A stretch of DNA of 64,000 nt. Origin: Apostichopus japonicus. Taxonomy: Eukaryota > Echinodermata > Holothuroidea > Aspidochirotida > Stichopodidae. Both the position numbers and the translations under genes were made by a program. Below are positions 25,916-35,200 of the stretch, one piece after another (position 1 is the stretch's first letter; each line of letters starts with the position of its first letter). Where the stretch lies: positions 12,544,001-12,608,000 of the forward strand of contig NC_092573.1 in the NCBI RefSeq assembly GCF_037975245.1, given 5' to 3'. The notes under the pieces were generated by a model. The model had not been told where the DNA came from. It saw nothing but the letters and a program-made list of their open reading frames with translations, and searched no databases.

Positions 25916-26171
25916 AGTTCGCCTACAGGCTTCGCCCTTCCGTTGGCAAATTACTCGCTACACGCCTGTTCGAATTTGTAAAGCAAAGAGCAGACATCAC
26001 ATAATATCAGTGAGCATGAAAATACATGTTCAAAAATGAACAGCCTCAAAACTGTATATGTGTGTAGTCAAAGGCGTAGGAGCCCAATTGGATTTGGGGG
26101 CTGTAACGACTTGCCCGAAAAATATAACCAAAATTTTTCGCGCGCAAAGCGCGCGTTCAACATGTTAATGT

Positions 26172-26400
26172 CAATAGGCGGAGTATATAGCCTAGTGGTT
26201 AACGCCGGCGACTCCCAGTCATGAGATCCCCGGTTCGATTCCCCGCCGACAGCAAGGTGTGTCGTCTGGCAAGGGTGTTGTTCAATAACAACTTCCCGAC
26301 ATGGACGTTAAATGGATGTGTGCCGAGAGATTGGCTTCGGTCAGCTTGCGAGTCTATAGGCCTCCATGGCTTCTTTCGCGAGTTCCTGCTTGCGGGAAGA
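26172..26400 (+). mobile_element. tRNA-derived SINE with intact A and B boxes
   Basis: RNA polymerase III A box TAGCCTAGTGG at 26188-26198 and B box GGTTCGATTCC at 26232-26242, separated by ~33 nt as in tRNA genes. A ~150-bp unrelated body follows, ending in a (CATA)n tail. This is a SINE rather than a tRNA gene: there is no matching acceptor stem and the body continues past the T-arm. Confidence 0.75.
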
Positions 26401-26401
26401 T

Positions 26402-26512
26402 CATATATACATACATACATACATACATACATACATACATACATACATACATACATACATACATACATACATACATACATACATACATACATACATACAC
26501 ACACACATACAT
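26402..26512. repeat. (CATA)n microsatellite
   Basis: About 27 tetranucleotide units, ending in a short CACACACATA stretch. Probably grown from the SINE tail just before it. Confidence 0.95.
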
Positions 26513-27384
26513 ACAATATCATATAAGCAAGCATAGGTCATTACATCGCATGGCATCGTGTACCGTACGGTCCGTGAAAGTTGCGCAGTCATCCGCAGGA
26601 TGCTAATGTAAACAACGAAATGTCTTATGTAGATGGAGAAAAAGCATACAGGTCCAATTATGTCAAAACTCTCTTTTACAGTAGTAATGGCGAATTAGTC
26701 TGCCAAGCTTAGAACTTTATTTTAATTACCAAGGAGATAATTTTAAACTATTCATTTATTCTCAGCATATTGCCCGAATTTTCAGGGGAACAAGTTTGGT
26801 TGGGGGGGGGGGGGGGGGCTGCAGCCCCGCCTCCTACGCCTATGTGTGTAGTGTTCGGTTTCGAAATATTTGATATCGGAAATATCTGGTATTTTTCATT
26901 TCCTTCAACCAAGTTTTATAATTGCCGTTATAAGAGGTTGTAATATTTGTACACCAATAAATTAACTGTGTCTGAATTTTCGAAAACTTCCTGACCAACA
27001 TTCTTCATCATACTTCCCTCTACTCGTAGCAATTTTGACCGGTCTGTTAGGGGTTGAAGGAGGTTTTTCTATATTGGTTGTCCATAGATTGAATTTTGTG
27101 CAACATTATGTATATGTTTTGAAGTGATTTTCTTCACGAGAAATGTGAATTTTCAATTTCTGAACAAATAATGGGCTTTAAACTTTGAAAAGTGGGGCTT
27201 TCGGATATTGTGGGCCGTGACGTAGAATTACCTACAAAAGCAATGATCAACAGGACATGCAATGAGGTCGAACATGATGTGTGACTGGTTACAATCTTCA
27301 AAAAGGTTATGGATGAAAAAAAAATATTGGGAAATACTTGGTTCTCAGGCAAAAGTGTACATCTGGTTGGTCATTTTCAAGCCC

Positions 27385-27478
27385 GAGAAGTGCCATTTCC
27401 GGTGATCTAGGGGGTATCAAAACCTGAAATTTTCTTGTACGCTCCGCGCCAACCGATGGTGGCGCTCCGCTTAGATAG
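27385..27478. repeat. Dispersed repeat core, copy 2
   Basis: Contains catttccggtgatctaggg and gcgccaaccgatggtggcgc then tccgcttagatagt; matches copies at 25838 and 41470. It abuts the right terminus CCTGGATACGCCCCTG, placing it inside the composite CAGGGGCG element. Confidence 0.65.
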
Positions 27479-27825
27479 TAATTCGCGCCCCCCGGGTTAG
27501 AAAATCCTGGATACGCCCCTGGTTACTACCAGCAGTGAGCAATTCCCAACCCAACCCCCGGGCCTCGGTCCATTGTCAAACCCTATCCAGGAGTTTTGGG
27601 GGCTTATATATGAAAAGCTCGAATCTTTTTAAAAGTCGGGAGGAGGTTATAAGGGCCAGGGCACACGACGACCTAGTGGTGCCAGTTTAACCGTCACCCT
27701 GAACCAATTGTAAATATGCTCTCGGAGTTGCCCGAGGGACCAGTGTATATGTTGAGGCCCGCGGGAAACTAAACTCGAAAAAAGACGGGCGTATCCGTCG
27801 CTGTATCCGTCTCCTAAAGTTAACG

Positions 27826-28131
27826 GCATATGTCCAGGGGTATATTCGTCCGGGGGTATTTATCCGGGGGGTAATTGTCTAGGGGGGTAATTGTCTAGGG
27901 GGTATTCGTCCGAGGGGGTAGTTGTCCGGGTGGGTACTTGTCCGGGGGGTTTTTGTCCTCGGGGGTAATTGTCCGGGGGGTTTCTGTCCGGGTGGTAGTT
28001 GTCCTGGGGGGTAGTTGTCCGGGATGGTATTTGTCCGGGGGGTATCTGTCCGGGTGGTAATCGTCCGGGGGGTTATTGTCTGGGGGGTAATCGTCCGGGG
28101 GGTATTTGTCTGGGGGGTATTTGTCCGGTCA
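27826..28131. repeat. 15-bp minisatellite, inverse orientation copy
   Basis: About 20 copies of GTCCGGGGGGTATTT and variants, the reverse complement of the array at 20042-20340. Flanks of both arrays share an AATAAAAC-like segment next to the first unit, suggesting inverted ends of one structure. Confidence 0.9.
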
Positions 28132-28199
28132 CAATAGTTTTATTTTTATTTTCAGAACCAATAGAGGTTATTAGCCATTTTAGCAGGTTTAATGTCTGA

Positions 28200-29460
28200 C
28201 TAAATACAGGATATGATTTCAAAATTATGAGAAAGATAAAGGATTAAAGACATTTATTTGAAACAGTCTATAACTAAAGCCTTCTTCGATCTTGCATTTA
28301 GCGATAACGGTCTAGGATTAAGACACCTCATAAAGTTACTTGCAACAGTTACTCCTTAATGGCTCCTTGTGTATATTATTACTGTAGACTTTTGTGTGAA
28401 TGAAAGCATACTTAGAAGAATAAAAGGATATTCGGTGAATGTTATTAAGATCTTTCTTTCTCTCTGTCTCTTTCTTTATTCCTTTCTTTTCTGAATACGT
28501 TCAAGTTGTGTATTCCACAACTTTGTGTTTCAGAGACAAACGAATCCCAAAATTAAAAAGAAAAAACGGTTTGTGAGATTGAAGACGGCCCCCATGAGAA
28601 TGCTGAACGTTTTGTTTAATATTACTTTACCTTAGTTAGAAACTCCAGTACTCCTCCTTATCCTTCGTGGTATGGTTCCTCTCCTCTGTAGGGCCTTTGG
28701 TTCTTTTCAATAGTTTTCGTCTTCCATGGGAAGGCCTGACTAATCCATAGATAAACTTAACTTGCATCAATAAAAAAAAAACCCAAAATAACATATGATG
28801 GGTACAGTTGAAAACACAAAGAGTCATTTCTTTCGAAATATACAGTAACAACGTTATAACAGAAGCGGACTTCGGAACGAAACCCAGAAGAAGGTCTAAA
28901 AGAGTTAATATAAAATATGAGTTTATTGTCGTGTGTTTGCTGTTGCACTTGACTATTGATTTTTTTTCCCCTGTATATTGGTAATAAAGTTTCAGTTCTG
29001 ACGAGCAACTACGGCCATGAGGTAGCATGATTATATTTAACCAAGAAATTACTATAATTTCATAGTCTTTAAAATCGCAAAAACCACATTTTAACGTTAG
29101 CATAACAATTAGCAGTGACGTGGAACGAGAGGGGGGGGGGGGTCACAATACTATTACGTTGTAATAAAAGTATCCCATTTGCCAATGTACAACATTGTCA
29201 AATACGCCAAGCGTATCTCAGCATTCCTATTGTTAACAGTCTTACCCGCGGAAAACACAATTTCGACCTTCGAAAAGAATTTTATTTCATCCAAAACTGG
29301 AACCAAATCCATTCTTCCCCTTTCTGGTTATACTCTACAATTATGTCAGTGTCCTTCCAAGGGTCTTACACGGTACTCGACTTCAAAAGCATTCCAATGA
29401 TTTTCTTCTTTTTCCAGTATAGTGCTAACTTCATCTTTGAAAACTCATGCACTTGATTGA
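28200..29460. other. Intergenic, no recognised gene
   Basis: AT-rich sequence with a poly-G run at ~29131-29141. The 155-codon minus-strand frame at 28636-29103 has no recognisable domain and low-complexity features; I do not call it a gene. Confidence 0.4.
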
Positions 29461-29479
29461 CAGGTTGGCTATGTGAACA

Positions 29480-30000
29480 TTAGTCTAACTGGATTAGGTT
29501 TTTAAAAGCTTCAGCAGATTGGGCACTTATAGACTCTTCAGATAGATAGTTCCAATCACGTACAGTACGGCGGGAAAGAAACATCCTATAATAGTCTTTA
29601 GAACAATGTGGATTATGATAGGCTTGGGTGTTTTCACATCTGGTTAGAACTTGGTGGTCATTTGAGGTAAGATATTGTGCTGGATCAATGGCTATCAAAT
29701 GGTTCTGCATTTTGTAGAACATTGTCAACCTCGATATTCTACGTCTTTCGGCAAGAGGTTTCCAAACTTGGTTAATGCAGCATCGTCCCAACACTTGATG
29801 TGCGGCGGTAACGATTGAGGGCAAACCTTGCAGCACGTCTTTGAACCATTTCAATGTTATTTATCAGTTTATTGGTATAAGGGTCCCAAACAGTGTTGCT
29901 GTACTCCAGGATTGGCCTCACTAGTGCCTTGTAAGCTTGTTGTTTGACACTGGTATTTCTGATGTTAATATTGCGACGAAGGAAATTGAGGACGTTTGTT
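29480..30000 (-). pseudogene. Non-LTR retrotransposon reverse transcriptase, C-terminal fragment (broken)
   Basis: The minus strand encodes the typical end of a CR1/L2-like non-LTR RT: first RPILEYSNTVWDP and VQRRAARF, then in another frame WKPLAERRRISRLTMFYK, RTVRDWNYLSEES and SAEAFKNLIQ. The frame changes near 29,770-29,780, so it is frameshifted. The catalytic domain and endonuclease are missing: a 5'-truncated dead copy. Confidence 0.8.
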
Positions 30001-30374
30001 GTAGTGTTTGGTGGGTTGAAATTTTTGTGCAGAATAGAAACGTTAGAATGTAACTCAACATGAAGTCATCACTTGTGATCAAACATGAGCACATGTATAT
30101 GCCTTTGTCTGAATATGTCAATCAAATCATATTAGGAGTACAAAATATCGGTGTTTGCAGTGAAAAGAGATGAAGGATAAGGAGTATCAATGAAGTTATT
30201 TGAGTGTTTCATATATACATAAAGAGATAGAAAGAGAGAGAGAGACTGACACTTAGTGCTCATGCTCGTGCGTTGCTCTTTCGCAATATATCCGGAAGCC
30301 ACTTCCGCTTAAGCACTCGTCGTTCACAGGGAGGATCAGAGTACGAGCTATTTGTGCATGCGCCCGGATCAAGG

Positions 30375-30445
30375 CATATGATGGTCAACTGGTAATGCGA
30401 TCTCCTGATAAGATCAGGAAGTGAGATCCGAGTCTAGTGTAAAAG
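30375..30445 (+). mobile_element. Possible eroded tRNA-derived SINE head
   Basis: ggtcaactggtaatgcg resembles an A box and gagatccgagtc an eroded B box about 35 nt later. Weak resemblance only. Confidence 0.25.
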
Positions 30446-30576
30446 CACCCTCACTGTTCTTGTTTTTTCAACTCATGACACCGTATATGTATAAATAAAA
30501 TAATTATATACATATATATATATATATATATTTATATATAATTGACAAATAAGGAGTAAGTTTTAGAAAATATATT

Positions 30577-30608
30577 GGAATTTTCGGTCCCCCAGGGACC
30601 TTCGTCAA
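30577..30608 (-). ncRNA. Hammerhead-like motif just 3' of a Penelope-like RT fragment
   Basis: Minus strand: TTGACGA, extra A, stem GGTCCC-tgg-GGGACC (6 perfect pairs), GAA, self-complementary AATT, C. The first core base is T instead of C. The layout is the same as at 33041 and 45047. It lies directly downstream of the RT fragment on the same strand. Confidence 0.5.
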
Positions 30609-30683
30609 TACTTGGCAGTCGAATGAAAAGTACAAAATGTGACACTGAAAGTATGACGCTAGATAAGTGTAAGAATCTCTTAA

Positions 30684-30960
30684 GTCTTTCTTTGATCAAG
30701 ACTTAAGAGATTCTTCACCATGTGGCCAAACAAATAATATATCGTCAATATATCTATAATAATGTGATGGCTTAAGAGGAGAAGTGGATAGCATTTCCTG
30801 TTCCAATTCGTGCATAAATATGTTGACGTAACAAGGTGCCATCTTAGTGCCCATAGCGGTACCACTGATTTGTAGATAATTTTTTCCGTTAAAAGAGAAA
30901 TAATTATTACTTAATATGAAACGTCTTTCTTTGTCAATTATGAGTCATATCTTATTTCTC
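30684..30960 (-). pseudogene. Penelope-like element reverse transcriptase fragment (YIDD)
   Basis: Minus-strand frame shows NNYFSFNGKNYLQISG, GTAMGTKMAPCYVNIFM, then YYRYIDDILFVWPHGEESL: the RT palm with an intact YIDD catalytic motif, of the type found in Penelope-like elements. It is closed by a stop right after GEESLKS and lacks the rest of RT and any GIY-YIG endonuclease. Confidence 0.78.
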
Positions 30961-31007
30961 TGGTTTCTCTAATAATATTTTCTTTTGGAGTAAACGTGGA
31001 TTTTCGT

Positions 31008-31009
<2 letters not shown>

Positions 31010-31047
<38 letters not shown>

Positions 31048-31053
31048 TATATA
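31010..31053. repeat. (TA)n microsatellite
   Basis: Short TA tract next to the Penelope-like fragment. Confidence 0.9.
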
Positions 31054-31059
31054 GCTAAA

Positions 31060-32282
31060 TATCTTACAAATGAGTAGACAGTAATCATGCAGACAATATT
31101 ACATAAGACCCAATTGTGGTGGAGAAGCATCGCTGCCAATTATTCAATTTTAGAAACTCTATCTGAGATGTGCAAGAGATTCTTGTCACCACATGAAGAG
31201 GACATGTTACTGTGGATCATTCCGATACGAGTCTAGTCAGATTGTAAGACTATTTCTATTATTCCGGGATCTTCGTGGACCTTCTGGAAGGCTACCGACG
31301 CCGCAACCAGTTGTTTTGCAAGTCATCACTCCGCTCTTTTGTTGGCTGAAACATATTCTCAACTCGTGGAGGAAAAGGAACCATGATCGCGTTCAAACTA
31401 CTGATAAGGAATATTACGTTGGCTCTATGTCTTCGCAATATCTAGACATCGCCCAAAATGACTTTGCAAATCATAATTCCACCTACGGTGATGAAGTACA
31501 ATTACCTTGACAAAGTTATTCGAAACTAAAATTCTTCTAAAAAAGTCTTTGAAGTCTTTGATGTTATTTAGCATACTGTCATGTCATCCGTTCTGCACCG
31601 CCATCAATGCAAACAGAGTTTCATGTAGTATCTTGTTATCTTATTGATCAGTGTCACATCAGCTTATGTCAAGGAGCTATACAAAATAGACACGATTTCA
31701 GTTTGCATTGTTTAAAACCCTGTTCCGTGATAACAGCTTGTGACTCTTTTAAGTAGCTGTAACCTTTGGAATGAAGACAGTCATTGCGGGATCACTGTAA
31801 GGTCACGTTGTTGTCATGCCTTGATAAAAACCGCATTTGTTAAGAAGAAATTTGAAGAGTGGCTGTTTATTCTTCAATCATATAAAGGCCAATGCGGTAT
31901 GCTGGACAGACAAATCTGGACTATACTTAAGAACAAAGACATTATCACTTGTCTGTTGCTCAGCGCTATAAATCATATAAGAAGTCACATATTTTTCGGT
32001 GATATCATAAAAACTTGGAAATCGTTCGTTTGGGATGTATTCTACTTTTTAGCTGTGTATTTAGGTTGACCTCGAGCTTCAATTTCGTTTCTCTTGCTTT
32101 AGACAAAAAGATGTCCCCCAGGTATTTTCGTCAGAGAACGATCAGCAACTGTGTTACGATATGTATGAACTTGGATAATATGCTGTTTCAACTGCCGTTT
32201 TGTATATGTTCTCAGTAATATATGGCACATATTACATTGACCTTACTCATACCCTAACCTAAACTCATAGCAGCACCTAATA
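31060..32282. other. Upstream region of gene C
   Basis: Probable promoter/5'UTR zone of gene C. Two ~105-codon open frames (31193-31510 and 31740-32069) show no domain I recognise and no splice-supported link to gene C; not called as genes. Confidence 0.35.
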
Positions 32283-35200
32283 ATGACGTTCGTTTCGACG
32301 GACAACATCCTGAACAAACTGAAACCGTTCGGGCGTCTTCAAATCATACTGTTGATAACATCTGCTTATATACAATGCTTTACACCGTTGATGGAACAAT
32401 GTATTGTCTTTTTGGCGGCGACACCGGAACACCATTGTATTTTACAAGAAGGATACTATAAAAATCAATCCATCCCTCTCGAAGGTGACATCGACGTTAG
32501 TCAGGTGTATTCCTCGTGTCGAGAGTATGTGCAACCGGGAATCTATAACGATACCCAAGACTGTCAGAATGGATGGGAGTTTAGTACCGACGTATATGGA
32601 GAGACCATTATTAGCGAGGTATTGGTTCCCACGTTACCAAGTGTTGTATTTTGTTTTTCATTTTCATTCCATAATTTTTGTATTTGGTACTAACTTTCTT
32701 CATCTCGTGAAGGTATAGATAAGGGTTAAGGAAAGAGAAAAGAATTGACAAGCGATCGATATAAGGTATAAGTCAATATAGTTCACTGTATTTAGTTTTA
32801 TGAAAATAATAAAATTTAACTTAATCCTACAACAGGTACACTCGATTGAAAATTAGTTCAAGAAAATCAGTTAATATATCTCACTTAATACATTTATAGT
32901 AACAACCCTGATCCCGCCATAATTTAAAGTTGACAAGTGAATTTAAAGTTCGTTGGTCAAGATGCAATTTACAACATAAAAAAAAGGAACATTCATAAAA
33001 TTATCAAAATAAAATAAAACAAAATGACCCTTGTCATTTAGCCTCTGAAGAAGATCCTACTAGGATCGAAACGTCAGCCCAACTTAATTTTACACATTCT
33101 TATAATTATGAAAGTGAAGCGCTTCCCTTTATTTCTTAACATTGCATTAAAATAAATACTTACTATCATAATTAAAATTAAAACTATAATAATTACTATC
33201 ATTATGAACCTCACAGTGGGATCTCGTTTGCACAAACAACCCAGCAGCTGAATTGGGCCAATCTATTTTGCATGTCGGTGGGATGGTAGGAGCTTTCGCT
33301 TTCGGGATGTTAGCAGATCGCTTCGGCAGGAGACCGAGTATTCTTCTGGCTTTTCTCTTATATGATATTTTCTGCCTTGTGATATGTCTCTCTCCAAACT
33401 TCGCCTCCTTCTTGGTCTTTAGATTCTTCGGAGGAGTCGCGCATATGGTAAGCATCCTTCCTTATTATAGAAATTTACTCAATATATAGAAAATAATCAA
33501 TTTTTAAATATTCAATCAAATTCAATAGAAATATCAATACTAGTTTGAATGAGAACAACATTACAAATTCCTCAGCTTTCAAACAAAGTACAATTATACA
33601 CAGTGTGAAGCGCTTTCAATTTCGTAATTAGGCCAACTATGCATTCAACATATATAGGTGGACGATAAATCCATGAATACATTAATGATTGATTTGTGTT
33701 AAAATTTACCAGTTGCATAGCAGAACCTGAAGTGTTTTAAAAAAGAATAAGTGTTATGATCTTATAAAAGCACATGAGTGTCAAGCGTTATAAACAGTAT
33801 TTATAATTTGTCTTTCCTTTATGCTCCTTCGTTCGTGTGCTCGTTCATACATCTATTCTTTCATTCGTTCAGGAGTATTTCATTTTTTCAATCAACTCTT
33901 TCGGATACATCCATTCATTATTGCCTATTACACAACGTGCTTTGTGTCTTGTCTCTTTAACAGGGGATTTGGATTTGTATTAACAGCATCGTATCTGAGT
34001 ATATGATTCCCAAATATCGGAGCATTGCAATGACAGTACCGTCGGTTCTCTTTTCCGTTGGTTTAATGTTTATGTCTCTGTTGGCATTTCTGATCCGTGA
34101 CTGGCGTTATCTGCAATTAGCCATTACTGCACCGGTGGTACTTGCGACCTTTGGAATATGGTAAGTTTATAGAACAATTGTCAATTGAAGAAGTCTTTGT
34201 TGCAATGTATGATGTTGATATTAATAAAATAAAGTTATATAAATAATTATACAGCGGTTGGAAGAATGATTCGTTTCTTTGTGTCATTCTAATTTAAATC
34301 AAATTACTGAACAGACAAGTATGAATTCCCATCAGAATAAATCAAGTAACATTGTATAAAATATTATGTACTTTACAAAAGGCTAGAATCTTATGTTTCT
34401 TTTCTCTGAGAAGATAAAAAAAAAACATGTAACGCGTGTGCCATAGGTACGACGCCAATACGGTTCATCTAATTCGGCAAAAATACAATGCTATAGCAGT
34501 CCATCACTCCAATAACATTAAGGTGCAATCCACAAAGATAACGGACAACGGCGCAATTCGTATATGTAACGTGTAGGCTATAATGCCTATCATAGCACTA
34601 CATGCCTCGGTACAACGTTGTGACACAATAAAAAGTTTACAATTTGATTTAGTTCCCTGCATGTCAAAAGTATAACTTTCACTGTAAAACAATATATGGC
34701 AATATTTGCAACATGCTTTTTTTTTCTCTTATGTAATTAAAGGTTTCTGCCAGAATCTCTAAGATGGCTAATGAACGATGCTAAGAAAGAAGAGGCTGTT
34801 AACCAATTAATAGAAAAATTAGCCAAGATTAATGGCACAGAAGTACCGAAAGATATATACTACCAGACTGAGCCTATACCTGCAAAGGACATATTTACCA
34901 TATATGCAGGTGATTTGTCATTAAATTGTGACGAACGACTGAATAACTCAACTGTGCAACATAGTTCGGATGGAGAGCAAAATAATTTGGAAAAGACCGT
35001 TAAAGACATTGAAAGTAACAATATTGATGAGACTAAAGAGCGCTTAGAAGGTGATGTTCAAAGCAAATCTGAAGAAAAGAAGACCTACCTGGATTTGTTC
35101 AAACCGCCGGTGTTACACGTGACCATTGTCTTGAGTGTTCTCAGGTATAATTACAATAAATAATTACGCTAATTTCACATGGATTTTAATTTCTGTGTTT

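Larger units (their letters stand above)
26069..26840. mobile_element. 772-bp GGCGTAGGAG-ended element with 12-bp target duplication
   Basis: Inverted ends GGCGTAGGAG (left, near 26072) and CTCCTACGCC (right end) are flanked by identical 12-bp direct repeats TATGTGTGTAGT at 26057-26068 and 26841-26852. The right part carries a poly-G run. A tRNA-derived SINE with a CATA tail is inserted inside. Confidence 0.65.
21329..27521. mobile_element. Composite element with CAGgSGCGTATCCAGG ends (carries nested inserts)
   Basis: The left end CAGGCGCGTATCCAGG and the right end CCTGGATACGCCCCTG are inverted repeats, flanked by a direct GTTAC on each side (21324-21328 and 27522-27526). The interior contains the TIR element at 22554-25272 and the element at 26069-26840, so the original element was much shorter. 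Boundary pairing is inferred: a 5-bp duplication over 6 kb is modest evidence. Confidence 0.45.

Noticed and set aside
25391-25980. Further CAGTGGTGTGGCCAG...GCCTG element pair
   Set aside because: The two candidate ends are only loosely inverted and flanks share no target duplication.
26168-26250. Functional tRNA gene
   Set aside because: A and B boxes are good, but no acceptor stem closes and an unrelated body with a CATA tail follows; this is a SINE.
28636-29103. 155-codon minus-strand frame as a gene
   Set aside because: Composition is unremarkable for AT-rich non-coding DNA; no domain or neighbours support it.
31193-32069. Two ~105-codon frames upstream of gene C as an extra N-terminal exon or gene
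   Set aside because: Gene C has a complete start exon equal in length to its paralogues, and these frames show no known motif.
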